29,941 nucleotides of DNA from CAYHBS01 sp964360995 (GCA_964360995.1 CAYHYZ010000008.1:1-29941); one strand, 5' to 3'; shown: positions 1 through 8,777, counted from the stretch's first letter. Numbers and translations: made by a program. The notes: generated from the sequence alone by a model not told the origin.

Positions 1-1713
1 CACATCAGCGTTAGCAGTGCTGGCACGTGCATCAAATTGTAACGTTGTTGATTCCTTTGGATCGAGGGACGCAACATTCCACGAAATAGTATGATCACGC
101 TGTTCGCCACCATTGTGCACTGTGCTCACGGTAATTTCATTGGGGAGTTCCGTGCTTACCGTAATATTTTTATTTGTGGCAGTGCCCGCATTCGTAACTT
201 GAATCGCAAAACGTAACTGATCTCCTGGCTCTGCACTTATTGCTTCGGCAAGTGCTGATGCTTGAGTCAAGTTTTCTGCGCGATACGCAATATTGGTTTT
301 CGCGCCGTCCGTGCTTGCGGGGGGCGTGACCGTACCACCACTCGACTCAGTCACAAAGCTCCGCACCACTCCCGTTCGTACCTGGCTACCCTCTACTGCC
401 ACCACCTGGTAGTAATAGCGCTTTCCGGGACTCAGTGGGCTCACTGTTTCGCTGATAGCGACTGTCTCGCCCGTACGCGTAAGGGTGATGCTATTTGTCT
501 TTTTGAGTAGCTCGGGCGTATCCCCCCACAACACGTGCGCCGTCGCAGGGTTTGTGCCCACTTGTACACTTCCCGTGACCGTTGCGTAGGTGTCCGTAAG
601 AAATGAAAGAGGCCCCGTGGCTGCACTCATCGTGGTGGTCGTTGGAACTCCCGCTTCTCCAGCGATAAATGAAAGTAGTGCTCCAAGGGTACTGCCCTCT
701 GTATTTTGTGCGACTGCTCGGTAATAATATCGCTTCCCACGTTCAAGGCCACTAATTGTGTTTGAAAAATCATATGCATTCACTGACACGCGTTGTGGAG
801 TAGTTACTTGATCAGGTGATGAGGTGAGCCCCCATTGAAACCATAGTGACATTTCTCCTGACTTTGGATTCGTGGCACGACCTTGGAGCACCGCTGCAGT
901 CTGACCGATAGGAACCATATCGCGCGTCACTACACTTGGCTGATATGGCTGAGACGGCTCGCCAGAAATAGACCCATCGGTGTCACTATCGGTGCCACTT
1001 CGTTTTGTCATAAATGACGTCGTAATAGTAGTATTTGTCGTACCGTTGTATGAAGCAGCGGATCGATAGTAATAGCGCGTTCCGGGTGAAAGTCCGCTGA
1101 TCGTGAATTCTTTCCGTTCATATGGTTGCCTCCCATTCACTGAAAATGTTTTTTGACCAAGACTTTTTGTGGTTCCCCATTCAATCCACAATAATGCGTC
1201 TGGTTCACTCACGGAAGCGGCAAATATTGCGGAAGTTTCCTTAATTCGATATACGCCACCAGTAGTGACCCAAAAGAAATCAGCATCCCCAGAAAAATTA
1301 GCACTCTCTCCCGTCACAAATGATCTCAGCGTTCCATATACGCGCTCACTGGTGACGCCTGCCGGCTCTGCCACAACCCGAAAATACATAGTGCGATTTT
1401 CCCCTAAATTGGTGACTGAGCGCGAAATGTCCCCTCCAACACTCGGTAATGTGACGCTACTTGTTATAAGACCAAGATCATTTGTGTCCCCATATTCAAA
1501 CCATGCGGTAATATTTCCAGAAGAAGATGAGGGACCAATTGTTCCTTGAAATGTCGCGGTCGTATCTCCAATATTTGTTGCGGTTAGTGTTTGAGCGCTG
1601 ATCGCCGCAAGTGCGACGCCTGGCTGCAACGCAAATGTTCCTAAAACTTGCAGTGCAAGTAATAGCGCAATCCCTAGGTGTAACAGTATTTTTCGCGTAC
1701 TGTATTTATTCAT
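1..1713 (-). CDS. Secreted FN3-repeat surface protein (C-terminus beyond window)
   Basis: The frame is open from the ATG at 1713 to the window edge, giving 571 codons; the C-terminus is missing. Residues 1-37 form a signal peptide: a basic start (MNKYSTRK), a hydrophobic core and an ALAA cleavage region. Four FN3-like repeats of about 105-115 residues follow, each ending in a recognisable strand: NRTMYFRVVA near 105, GTRYYYRSAA near 211, GKRYYYRAVA near 325 and GKRYYYQVVA near 430. From about 490 a DUF11-like repeat begins (GDQLRFAIQVTNAG), a domain common in wall and S-layer-associated proteins. The ATG lies inside the end of the preceding gene (ATGAATAA), which suggests translational coupling. 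Role inferred: adhesion or cell-surface structure. No enzyme motif was seen in the visible part. Confidence 0.85.
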   Translation of the reverse strand, partial: MNKYSTRKILLHLGIALLLALQVLGTFALQPGVALAAISAQTLTATNIGDTTATFQGTIGPSSSSGNITAWFEYGDTNDLGLITSSVTLPSVGGDISRSVTNLGENRTMYFRVVAEPAGVTSERVYGTLRSFVTGESANFSGDADFFWVTTGGVYRIKETSAIFAASVSEPDALLWIEWGTTKSLGQKTFSVNGRQPYERKEFTISGLSPGTRYYYRSAASYNGTTNTTITTSFMTKRSGTDSDTDGSISGEPSQPYQPSVVTRDMVPIGQTAAVLQGRATNPKSGEMSLWFQWGLTSSPDQVTTPQRVSVNAYDFSNTISGLERGKRYYYRAVAQNTEGSTLGALLSFIAGEAGVPTTTTMSAATGPLSFLTDTYATVTGSVQVGTNPATAHVLWGDTPELLKKTNSITLTRTGETVAISETVSPLSPGKRYYYQVVAVEGSQVRTGVVRSFVTESSGGTVTPPASTDGAKTNIAYRAENLTQASALAEAISAEPGDQLRFAIQVTNAGTATNKNITVSTELPNEITVSTVHNGGEQRDHTISWNVASLDPKESTTLQFDARASTANADV

Positions 1714-2056
1714 GATCGGATGAAACGAGCAACCGACTCGCAATCCAACTAATGACAGAAAGCACAATTGCTCCAATGATTGCCGGACCCAACGACGCAA
1801 CATGAAATCCTGTTATAAAGGAAGAGGCCACCATCAACAGTGCTCCGTTAATCACAAATACAAAAAGTCCAAATGTGAGAATCGTGATCGGCAGCGTGAG
1901 TACAATTAAGATCGGACGCACAATAGCGTTGAGTAATCCCACCACGAGCGCGACTATGAGCGCGGCATAAAAGGTATCTACCGAAATACCGGGCACCAAA
2001 TACGCGGTTGCCATGAGTGCGAACGCACTCAACAGCCAACGAGCCAATAGATACAT
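1706..2056 (-). CDS. Phage-holin-family four-TM membrane protein (PF04020-like)
   Basis: The product is 116 residues with four hydrophobic helices and the family's typical pattern: ISVDTFYAALIVALVVG, then LLNAIVRPIL, then LTLPITILTFGLFVFVINGA. This family is widespread in bacteria and usually is not phage-derived; its function is unknown. I prefer the ATG at 2056 (MYLLARWLL) to an upstream in-frame start at 2104. The upstream extension runs into a terminator, and a GAGGGGGG purine block lies about a dozen bases before 2056. The gene overlaps the start of the downstream FN3 protein. Confidence 0.85.
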   Translation of the reverse strand: MYLLARWLLSAFALMATAYLVPGISVDTFYAALIVALVVGLLNAIVRPILIVLTLPITILTFGLFVFVINGALLMVASSFITGFHVASLGPAIIGAIVLSVISWIASRLLVSSDHE

Positions 2057-2097
2057 AGCGCTAGTATATCCCCCCTCACAAAAAGTGTATATATGAA

Positions 2098-2127
2098 AAC
2101 CCACGCCCTTGTTGCAGAGCGTGGGTT
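2098..2127 (-). terminator. Terminator hairpin after the atp operon
   Basis: A perfect 9-bp inverted repeat (AACCCACGC / GCGTGGGTT, 12-nt loop) lies about 100 bp downstream of atpC. On the minus strand the stem runs into TTTTC. The U-tract is short, so termination may be partial. Confidence 0.65.
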
Positions 2128-2232
2128 AAAACGTTACTTGTCGTTTCCGTACACTTAGTTGCTACGCTGCCATGATTGTTTCTGCGCTTTCTGCCAACAC
2201 TTAATGGAGCCCAGTAAAATCAGCATGGTGAA

Positions 2233-2475
2233 TTATTCGTCGACAAGCATCGTGACTTCGTTCGCTGCGCTGACTTCGAGAAATCCGCCGCGTATCGGAA
2301 TCTCAACGTGCGCACCATCGGCGGCAGTAATGATGCACTGCGAATGCGCAAGCGCCGTCACGAGTGGCCGGTGATGATCGAGTACCGTGATTTCCCCCGA
2401 AGTCGTCATCACGTTCACAGACGACACTTCCCCATCAAATTGCACGCCCGAAATTGTAATGACGCGCGCAATCAT
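2233..2475 (-). CDS. atpC: F-type ATP synthase epsilon subunit, N-terminal domain only
   Basis: The product is 80 residues and matches only the N-terminal beta-sandwich of epsilon (GEVSSVNVMTTSGEITVLDHHRPLVTAL). That domain docks on the gamma subunit and the c-ring. The C-terminal two-helix domain, which makes up the rest of the usual 130-140 residues and inhibits ATP hydrolysis in many bacteria, is absent. The stop codon is clean and nothing epsilon-like follows it, so this is a genuinely short subunit and not a visible frameshift. Its ATG overlaps the atpD stop by 4 bp (ATGA). It is the last gene of the operon. Confidence 0.93.
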   Translation of the reverse strand: MIARVITISGVQFDGEVSSVNVMTTSGEITVLDHHRPLVTALAHSQCIITAADGAHVEIPIRGGFLEVSAANEVTMLVDE

Positions 2476-3839
2476 ACTTCGAGCGCACCTTTCATATAGA
2501 AGAAATCTTCTGGCTTATCATCATGGGCGCCAGAAAGAATTGCATCAAAGTCCGCGATAGTACGCTCCAAGGACACGAACGCCCCGGGCGTTCCGGTAAA
2601 CGTTTCAGCAACGTGGAAGGGCTGGGAAAGAAACTTCTGGATTCGACGGGCGCGCTCTACTACTTTTCGATCTTCATCGGAAAGTTCCTCAATACCAAGA
2701 ATTGCAATGATATCCTGTAATTCTTTATATCGCTGCAGTACCTGTTGCACCGCGCGCGCAACACGATAATGGTTTTCACCCACAATCGCGGGAGTGAGTG
2801 CAGTAGAAGATGACGAGAGCGGATCTACTGCGGGATAAATTCCAATTTCGGTGAGCGCACGCGAAAGCACAATAGTGGAATCAAGGTGTGCGAATGTGGT
2901 GGCGGGGGCAGGGTCAGTAATATCGTCGGCAGGAACATAAATGGCTTGCACGGACGTAATAGACCCACGCGTCGTTGAGGTAATACGTTCTTGGAGCGCA
3001 CCCATTTCTCCCGCAAGTGTTGGTTGATATCCCACGGCCGATGGGAGTCTTCCAAGCAACGTTGATACTTCCGCCCCCGCTTGAGAGAAACGAAAAATAT
3101 TGTCGATAAATAACAAAATATCTTTTCCTTCTTCATCGCGGAAATATTCAGCCATCGTGAGGGCAGAAAGTGCTACGCGTAGGCGTGCGCCCGGCACTTC
3201 ATTCATTTGACCAAACACGAGTGCAGTTTTATTAATAACGCCAGACTCCTGCATTTCCTGCCATAAATCATTTCCTTCACGGCTACGCTCTCCGACTCCC
3301 GCAAACACTGAAGCTCCTCCGGATTCCTCCGCTACATTGCGAATAAGTTCCATCAGCAGCACGGTTTTTCCTACGCCCGCGCCTCCAAAGAGACCCACCT
3401 TGCCTCCTTTAATAAAGGGGGCGAGGAGATCTATCACTTTAATGCCCGTTTGAAACACTTCAGTCTTTGTGGACTGCTCTTTGAGTGACGGCGCTTCGCG
3501 GTGAATAGGAAGCCGCTTTGAAAATACTTTGCCACGTGCGTCGGGATTTAATGGCTCTCCCAGTACATTAAAAATATTTCCCAGCACTTCTGCGCCTACC
3601 GGCACCGAAAGTGGAGCTCCCGTGCTGTGTATAGTCGTACCTCTCGTAAGCCCATCGGTCGATGCAAGCGCGATCGCGCGCACTCTGCCAGGCTCTAAAT
3701 GACGCGCCACCTCAAATACAATGGTGCCGTTGGGCCCCTCTGCAGTGAGCACGGTGAGTAAGTGCGGCATCTTGTCTTCTGGAAAAACCGCGTCTATAAC
3801 GGGACCAATGATTTGCGCAATATGTCCGTTCTGTTCCAT
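2472..3839 (-). CDS. atpD: F-type ATP synthase beta subunit
   Basis: The product is 455 residues, close to normal family length, and forms the catalytic subunit of F1. The Walker A motif GGAGVGKT is at 152-159. The catalytic glutamate lies in GERSREG (183-189). Walker B is visible as ILLFIDNIFRF, followed by the conserved SALTMAEYFRD helix. It lies 11 bp after atpG and overlaps atpC by 4 bp. No Shine-Dalgarno site precedes the ATG; the upstream sequence is an AT repeat (AATATATATATG). Confidence 0.97.
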   Translation of the reverse strand: MEQNGHIAQIIGPVIDAVFPEDKMPHLLTVLTAEGPNGTIVFEVARHLEPGRVRAIALASTDGLTRGTTIHSTGAPLSVPVGAEVLGNIFNVLGEPLNPDARGKVFSKRLPIHREAPSLKEQSTKTEVFQTGIKVIDLLAPFIKGGKVGLFGGAGVGKTVLLMELIRNVAEESGGASVFAGVGERSREGNDLWQEMQESGVINKTALVFGQMNEVPGARLRVALSALTMAEYFRDEEGKDILLFIDNIFRFSQAGAEVSTLLGRLPSAVGYQPTLAGEMGALQERITSTTRGSITSVQAIYVPADDITDPAPATTFAHLDSTIVLSRALTEIGIYPAVDPLSSSSTALTPAIVGENHYRVARAVQQVLQRYKELQDIIAILGIEELSDEDRKVVERARRIQKFLSQPFHVAETFTGTPGAFVSLERTIADFDAILSGAHDDKPEDFFYMKGALEV

Positions 3840-3850
3840 ATATATATTGA

Positions 3851-4777
3851 TTACTGCGCCATTGCAGCCTGTGTGCTGCTCATTTCGATAATCTCTCCGG
3901 TGATCGTCGCCTGTCTCGCCTTATTCATTTCTAGCGTTAATGAGGCATGCAACTCCTCTGCATTGTCTGATGCTGTTTTCATTGCGACGCGACGCGCAGA
4001 ATGTTCGGATGCGTTTGCCTCAATCACAAGGTGATACAACTCCGTACTCACGAGATGTCGATAGAGCGAATCAATGAGCGTATCTTTTGATGGCTCATAG
4101 ATATATTCCTGCTCTCCTTCTACGACACCTGTTGACACATCTTCCAGGTGTGCATATTTTCCATGTTCCGGAAGTGTTTCCTTTGTTGTGCTCATCATGG
4201 CCACAGGATTAATAGGAAGTAGGGGGCGCACACGCACTTCTTGCGTGAGCGCAGTAAGAAAATGTGTCGAGATAACAATAACCTCTCCCCAACTGCTCGC
4301 CAAAAATCCATCAAGAATCTGCGCCGAGATGTGTCCCACTGCTATGGGACTCGTAATATCGGAAATATTCGTGCTCACATGCACAACGGGATATTTTGAC
4401 GATGCAGCAAACTGTGCCGCACGCGCGCCAATTGCGAGCACGTGAATATCGGCACCCCGAGACGCATATTCGCCAAGTACGCGTGCACTTTCTCTGAGCA
4501 CGAGCGCATTAAATGCTCCGGTCAGTCCCTTGTCCGACGCGATAATAACCGCAAGTACCGGTCCAGTGGGCTGGCGCAAGAATGGAGAACGGACGGATGT
4601 ATCTTTTGTGAGTCTCGAAAGTAGCTCAAGCGCCTTGAATGCATATGGGCGCGATGAAAATAATACGCGTTGAGTTTTACGCATCTTTGTTGCCGCAACA
4701 ACTTCCATTGCCTTGGTAATTTGTCCCACATTACGCACCGCGCGGATACGATTTTTCACTTCTCGAATCGATTGCAT
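3851..4777 (-). CDS. atpG: F-type ATP synthase gamma subunit
   Basis: The product is 308 residues and forms the central rotor shaft of F1. The N-terminal helix (SIREVKNRIRAVRNVGQITKAMEVVAATKM) and the C-terminal helix (MKTASDNAEELHASLTLEMNKARQATITGEI) are both conserved; these form the coiled coil inside the alpha3beta3 ring. It is slightly longer than the usual 285-290 residues, with the extra residues in a middle loop around YEPSKDTLID. The ATG comes 2 bp after the atpA stop, with no good ribosome-binding site, so translational coupling is likely. Confidence 0.95.
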   Translation of the reverse strand: MQSIREVKNRIRAVRNVGQITKAMEVVAATKMRKTQRVLFSSRPYAFKALELLSRLTKDTSVRSPFLRQPTGPVLAVIIASDKGLTGAFNALVLRESARVLGEYASRGADIHVLAIGARAAQFAASSKYPVVHVSTNISDITSPIAVGHISAQILDGFLASSWGEVIVISTHFLTALTQEVRVRPLLPINPVAMMSTTKETLPEHGKYAHLEDVSTGVVEGEQEYIYEPSKDTLIDSLYRHLVSTELYHLVIEANASEHSARRVAMKTASDNAEELHASLTLEMNKARQATITGEIIEMSSTQAAMAQ

Positions 4778-4779
4778 AT

Positions 4780-6315
4780 TTATGCTTTATATCCCTTTCT
4801 CCAGCGCGCGAGCACTGACACCAGCAATGTGTGTAACTCGTCAGAAAGCACGCGCTCTTTCGTAATCACATTCATGATATCGGCGTGATGCAGTTCGGAA
4901 ACATATGCGAGCAGTGAATCTCCGGATGCACGAATGTCTCCCGTTGCGATCCCTGCAAATGCTCCGTTGATGGCTCCAAAAAGTAATATCACTTGCTCTG
5001 CGAGCGTGCGCGGCGCTTGGTCGCGCTGCTTGAGCACTTCGGTCAGCAGGGCTCCGCGTGTAAGCCGTTCTTTCGTGCGATCGTCTAAATCGGAAGAAAA
5101 TTGCGCAAACGATGCAAGTTCTCGGTATTGCGCGAGCTCTAATCGCAGTTTCCCAGCGACTTTTTTCATCGCTTTGGTTTGTGCGGCTGAACCCACACGA
5201 GATACCGAAAGACCTACGTTAATTGCGGGACGCACCCCTTGATAAAACAATTCCGATTCAAGATAAATTTGTCCGTCGGTGATTGAAATCACATTAGTAG
5301 GTACATATGCGCTCACGTCTCCAAGCTGTGTTTCAATAATAGGAAGCGCCGTGAGTGACCCACCTCCGGAAGAGGCGTCCAGTTTCGCTGCGCGCTCCAG
5401 AAGGCGTGCATGCAAATAAAATACATCTCCCGGATACGCTTCGCGTCCTGGTGGGCGACGAAGTAAGAGTGAAAGTTGGCGATATGCAACCGCATGCTTC
5501 GACAAGTCGTCATATACGACGAGCGCGTCCTGTCCTTTGTACATAAAATATTCACCAATCGCAGCCCCAGCATATGGCGCAAGATATTGCATTGCTGCGG
5601 GCGCGGACGCCGGAGCAGATACCACAATTGTGTACTCAAGCGCTCCCGCGTCTTTAAGTGTGCGGACAATACTCGCGATCTTTGATTGCTTCTGACCAAT
5701 GGCTACATAAATACACACGACCGGTTTTCCACCACGCGATGGGTGTTGATTTAAAATGGCATCAATACCAATGGCGGTCTTCCCCGTCTGCCTATCACCA
5801 ATGATAAGCTCGCGCTGTCCTCGCCCAATGGGAATCATTGCGTCCACCGCAGTCACTCCTGTCTGTAATGGCTCACTCACAGACTGACGCGCTACCACAG
5901 ATGGCGCGCTGCGTTCCAACGGATATCGCTCTGCTGTTGTATGGTCCATCGCAAGTGTGCCTAACCCATCAATCGGCGCACCAATAGGATCAATCACGCG
6001 CCCAAGTAAAAAATCTCCCACCGGGATAGAGAGTACCACGCCTGATTTTCGGACGCGTGTTCCTACCGCAACACCATTTTCTTGCTCAAGTAGTACCGCT
6101 CCAATACTGTCATCCTCCAAGTTAAAGGCGATCGCCGGTATCGATTGTGGGGCGTGATCCACAAGCAGGAGCTCCTGACTCATCGCATGATGCAGACCAG
6201 AAATACGAATGATTCCGTCACTTGATTGCGTCACAATACCAATCTCGCTAGAAGACGCCGATGCTTGATAGTCGGCCAGTTCTTTTTTGAGTTGTGCGAT
6301 GATTGGATGGGACAT
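4780..6315 (-). CDS. atpA: F-type ATP synthase alpha subunit
   Basis: The product is 511 residues, normal length for the family. The P-loop GDRQTGKT is at 173-180, and the arginine-finger segment SVSRVGSAAQ is present. The N-terminal crown domain and the C-terminal helical domain both look complete. It forms the non-catalytic nucleotide-binding part of F1. The gene begins 2 bp after atpH and ends 2 bp before atpG. Confidence 0.97.
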   Translation of the reverse strand: MSHPIIAQLKKELADYQASASSSEIGIVTQSSDGIIRISGLHHAMSQELLLVDHAPQSIPAIAFNLEDDSIGAVLLEQENGVAVGTRVRKSGVVLSIPVGDFLLGRVIDPIGAPIDGLGTLAMDHTTAERYPLERSAPSVVARQSVSEPLQTGVTAVDAMIPIGRGQRELIIGDRQTGKTAIGIDAILNQHPSRGGKPVVCIYVAIGQKQSKIASIVRTLKDAGALEYTIVVSAPASAPAAMQYLAPYAGAAIGEYFMYKGQDALVVYDDLSKHAVAYRQLSLLLRRPPGREAYPGDVFYLHARLLERAAKLDASSGGGSLTALPIIETQLGDVSAYVPTNVISITDGQIYLESELFYQGVRPAINVGLSVSRVGSAAQTKAMKKVAGKLRLELAQYRELASFAQFSSDLDDRTKERLTRGALLTEVLKQRDQAPRTLAEQVILLFGAINGAFAGIATGDIRASGDSLLAYVSELHHADIMNVITKERVLSDELHTLLVSVLARWRKGYKA

Positions 6316-6317
6316 GA

Positions 6318-6686
6318 TTATAGCTGTTGTAATCTCCCGGTAAGTGATTGATCAATTTCTCTTGCGCCGTCGATCGTAATGCGCGTGCCGCCAACAAGTG
6401 CCGGCGTCATACGCTCTTCAATATGATCTACGTTCGAAAATGCACCGTGTATAGATCTGCGTAACTGCGCGCCAACTTCGCGCGCGTACTCTACTTCTAC
6501 CCACTTTCCACCGGCTCGGCGCGTAAGCTCCATTTCGATTGCGCGAAAAATACGCTCGGCATTACCGAGCACGCCATGACGATGTATGAGATGAATAAAT
6601 CTACGAGAGATTGCCTCAAGTTCTTTTGGAGACTCCGCAACCGCATCAAGAAACGCGGTTGCATACATTTTTGGAAGTATACTCAT
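6318..6686 (-). CDS. atpH: F-type ATP synthase delta subunit, shortened N-terminal domain
   Basis: The product is 122 residues, against about 175-180 usually. The C-terminal part is recognisable (VDHIEERMTPALVGGTRITIDG, then DQSLTGRLQQL) and matches the delta segment that binds subunit b. The N-terminal part before it is only about 60-65 residues, roughly half the six-helix bundle that normally caps the alpha3beta3 crown. Position between atpF (4-bp ATGA overlap) and atpA supports the assignment. Confidence 0.88.
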   Translation of the reverse strand: MSILPKMYATAFLDAVAESPKELEAISRRFIHLIHRHGVLGNAERIFRAIEMELTRRAGGKWVEVEYAREVGAQLRRSIHGAFSNVDHIEERMTPALVGGTRITIDGAREIDQSLTGRLQQL

Positions 6687-7195
6687 AGTGATGCTCGTTC
6701 TTTATGCACAACACTTACTGCTGCACGTACTAATTGCTCATCTACCGCGTCGGGGTTCAGTTCGGTAAACTTTACTACTGCGGCTTTGACTAACCCAAGT
6801 GCCTCCGCATCAAACGCCTGCATTGCCTCTTGATGATCCCGCTTGATACGTTCCTTAGCGCGACTCGTGAGTGCATCTATCTGCACCTGAGTCTCAACGA
6901 CTTTCTCGGCCTTCAGCACATTCGCTTCCGCTTCTTTTTCTTTAAACATACGCACCGCCGCTTCTTCCGCTTCACGAATACGCATGTCTTTATAGGAATC
7001 CGCTTCTGCGAGCGCAACCTCTGCGGCGGCGGCATTGGCGAGCCCCTCTGCAATACGCTCGGTGCGCTTGCGAATTATTTCCATCAGCGGCTTGTACATC
7101 ACCGCATACAGCACCACAAGCAAAATTAAAAAATTTACTGCCTGCGCAATCAGCAGCCTGACGTCAATACCAAGCTGACTGAAAAGATCCGCCAT
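6683..7195 (-). CDS. atpF: F-type ATP synthase b subunit
   Basis: The product is 170 residues. One N-terminal membrane helix (about 10-33, LLIAQAVNFLILLVVLYAVMY) precedes the conserved KPLMEIIRKRTERI turn. A long charged, alanine-rich helix follows, which would form the peripheral stalk. Length is normal. A single b gene is present, so b probably acts as a homodimer. It overlaps atpH by 4 bp and starts 1 bp after atpE. Confidence 0.95.
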   Translation of the reverse strand: MADLFSQLGIDVRLLIAQAVNFLILLVVLYAVMYKPLMEIIRKRTERIAEGLANAAAAEVALAEADSYKDMRIREAEEAAVRMFKEKEAEANVLKAEKVVETQVQIDALTSRAKERIKRDHQEAMQAFDAEALGLVKAAVVKFTELNPDAVDEQLVRAAVSVVHKERASL

Positions 7196-7196
7196 A

Positions 7197-7427
7197 TTAC
7201 GCTACGAATTTCAGAATGAGTGAAACGACCAATGCGTAAATAGCGATTGCTTCTGCAAACGCGATAGCAAGAATCATTGCGGTTTGCACCTTTGGAGCGG
7301 CCTCAGGATTGCGGCCAATTGCATCCGCACCACGAGAGCCAATCATAGCAATTGCAATCGCCGGAGCGATAGTGCCAATGCCCATGATGAGCGCGATGGA
7401 AAACATTTTTGCGACTTCTGGTTCCAT
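7197..7427 (-). CDS. atpE: F-type ATP synthase c subunit, proton-type, alanine-rich helix 1
   Basis: The product is 76 residues with two membrane helices joined by the polar loop RNPEA (39-43). The ion-binding carboxylate is E59 in AFAEAIAIY. Aligned by eye with the Ilyobacter tartaricus c subunit, the Na+ ligand positions are lost: Gln32 corresponds to Ile26 and Ser66 to Ala60. This predicts proton rather than sodium coupling. The usual GxGxGxG packing motif of helix 1 is replaced by alanines at 21, 23, 25 and 27 (APAIAIA), the pattern known from alkaliphilic Bacillus. Confidence 0.95.
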   Translation of the reverse strand: MEPEVAKMFSIALIMGIGTIAPAIAIAMIGSRGADAIGRNPEAAPKVQTAMILAIAFAEAIAIYALVVSLILKFVA

Positions 7428-7457
7428 AATAGTTACGTCAAACGAATAATATACACC

Positions 7458-8315
7458 TCAGTGCGCCTCTTCTTCGCTCGTTGCCATTGCAACAAACACG
7501 AGCGTCAGCATCGAAAAAATAAACGCCTGAATAAATCCGACGAATATTTCGAGAAAAAGAAAAGGCAACGGCAACACGAATGGAACGAGAAACCCCACAA
7601 TCATCAGGAGCACCTCCCCCGCAAACACGTTGCCGAACAGACGAAATGAGAACGAGATGATTTTAACAAACTCTGAGATAAATTCAAGAATTCCTGTGAA
7701 TGTATAGATAGGATTTGAAAGTGTGAAATATCTTTTGGAAAATTTTCGCGCTCCAAGAGCGATCATGCCAAGCATATTGACAGAAAGCACGGAAATCATT
7801 GCAAGTGCAATCGTGAAATTTAAATCCGCGGCGGGAGCTCGCAACAGCGGCACTACGGATTCATGCGCTTTACTTTCTTCTGGTTCTTTCGAACCTGGGT
7901 GGACAGTTTCATCATTTTTTACCTCCGGAACGCGCTCCACCACAGGTGCGGCGCCGTATGTTTCCTCAATGACAGCCCGCCCTTCGGGTGTTTTTACAAC
8001 GATCGATCCAACGCCCGGCAATAGGCCAAGCCAGTTAGAAATCATCACAAATAAAAACACTGCGAGTATTAGAGGAGCATATTTGATAGATTTCTCGCGA
8101 TGCCCAAGTACTGCATCCATTAAGTTGAGTGCCTCATCGAGTACAAGTTCAGCAATACTCTGCGCGCGAGAAGGCAACACTGCGAGCGCCCGTCGAAGCA
8201 GCAAAAAAATGACTGAAAGAAATACCAATGTTATCACCGCGAGAAGAAGTGCATTGGTCACAGGGAACGAACCGAGAAAAAAAATACGTTCCGCTGCGAG
8301 TGAAATTTCGTGCAT
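7458..8315 (-). CDS. atpB: F-type ATP synthase a subunit
   Basis: The product is 285 residues from the ATG at 8315. It forms the membrane half-channel subunit of Fo. The essential arginine is in FSFRLFGNVFAG, and the C-terminal helix FVGFIQAFIFSMLTLVFVAM is typical. A polar insertion (VPEVKNDETVHPGSKEPEESK) sits between helices in the first half. In-frame starts exist further upstream at 8363, and at 8375 inside the arm of a 19-bp hairpin. I prefer 8315 because the family homology begins at HEISLAAERIFFLG, but no ribosome-binding site settles the choice. It is the first gene of the operon. Confidence 0.93.
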   Translation of the reverse strand: MHEISLAAERIFFLGSFPVTNALLLAVITLVFLSVIFLLLRRALAVLPSRAQSIAELVLDEALNLMDAVLGHREKSIKYAPLILAVFLFVMISNWLGLLPGVGSIVVKTPEGRAVIEETYGAAPVVERVPEVKNDETVHPGSKEPEESKAHESVVPLLRAPAADLNFTIALAMISVLSVNMLGMIALGARKFSKRYFTLSNPIYTFTGILEFISEFVKIISFSFRLFGNVFAGEVLLMIVGFLVPFVLPLPFLFLEIFVGFIQAFIFSMLTLVFVAMATSEEEAH

Positions 8316-8367
8316 ATGCGCGGATATTGAACCATACTTCCTTGGTATTTTCAACCCTGGCATAACA

Positions 8368-8415
8368 AACATCACCCCGTGAGATAAGCATTCCGCTATC
8401 TCACGGGGTGATGTT
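8368..8415 (-). terminator. 19-bp perfect hairpin between the DUF378 gene and atpB
   Basis: The arms at 8368-8386 and 8397-8415 are perfectly complementary over 19 bp, with a 10-nt loop. The hairpin begins 15 bp after the DUF378 stop and precedes atpB. On the minus strand it is followed by TGTTATG, a poor U-tract. It may therefore be a terminator for the upstream gene, an mRNA-stabilising 5' structure for the atp operon, or an RNase III substrate. Confidence 0.6.
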
Positions 8416-8429
8416 GTACAACACGAGCA

Positions 8430-8663
8430 TTACATCGGCGTTGACGAGTCGGGTGCCTCACATGCTTTGCAGTTTGCCTTATGCGTAACCACTTCGTAAA
8501 TTGCCGCGAGCCCAACAATGACGTAGATTGCCTGCTCAACGACGGGGATGCCAACAAGCCCCGCGAGCCATTCCACTGCATTTTTATTCAATAGTCCCAC
8601 CAGTAACCAGTTGAGCCCCCCTACCACGAGTAAGATGAACGAAACCATATGGAGTACTTTCAT
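8430..8663 (-). CDS. DUF378-family small membrane protein
   Basis: The product is 77 residues. The N-terminal motif MKVLHMVSFILLVVGGLNWLLVG is the hallmark of DUF378, with a second membrane helix at about 45-63 (VEQAIYVIVGLAAIYEVV). A short cytosolic tail carries two cysteines (NCKACE). Function is unknown. An in-frame GTG at 8705 would add 14 polar residues; I chose the ATG at 8663 because the family begins there. No clear Shine-Dalgarno site is visible for either start. Confidence 0.8.
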   Translation of the reverse strand: MKVLHMVSFILLVVGGLNWLLVGLLNKNAVEWLAGLVGIPVVEQAIYVIVGLAAIYEVVTHKANCKACEAPDSSTPM

Positions 8664-8777
8664 ATATGTGTGTGATGATTGATTGATATTCAATCGACCT
8701 TTCACTCTTTCTACCCTAGCCTATCCCCTCACGGGATACGAGGGGGGATGTGTAAATCGTTACTGCGCAATGGGAAA

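Noticed and set aside
1706..2056. Remnant of a prophage because of the holin-family match
   Set aside because: This four-TM family is widespread on bacterial chromosomes, and no other phage gene is nearby.
8316..8375. A longer atpB start at 8375
   Set aside because: This start lies inside the arm of a 19-bp hairpin and adds residues not expected in the family. The start at 8363 remains possible.
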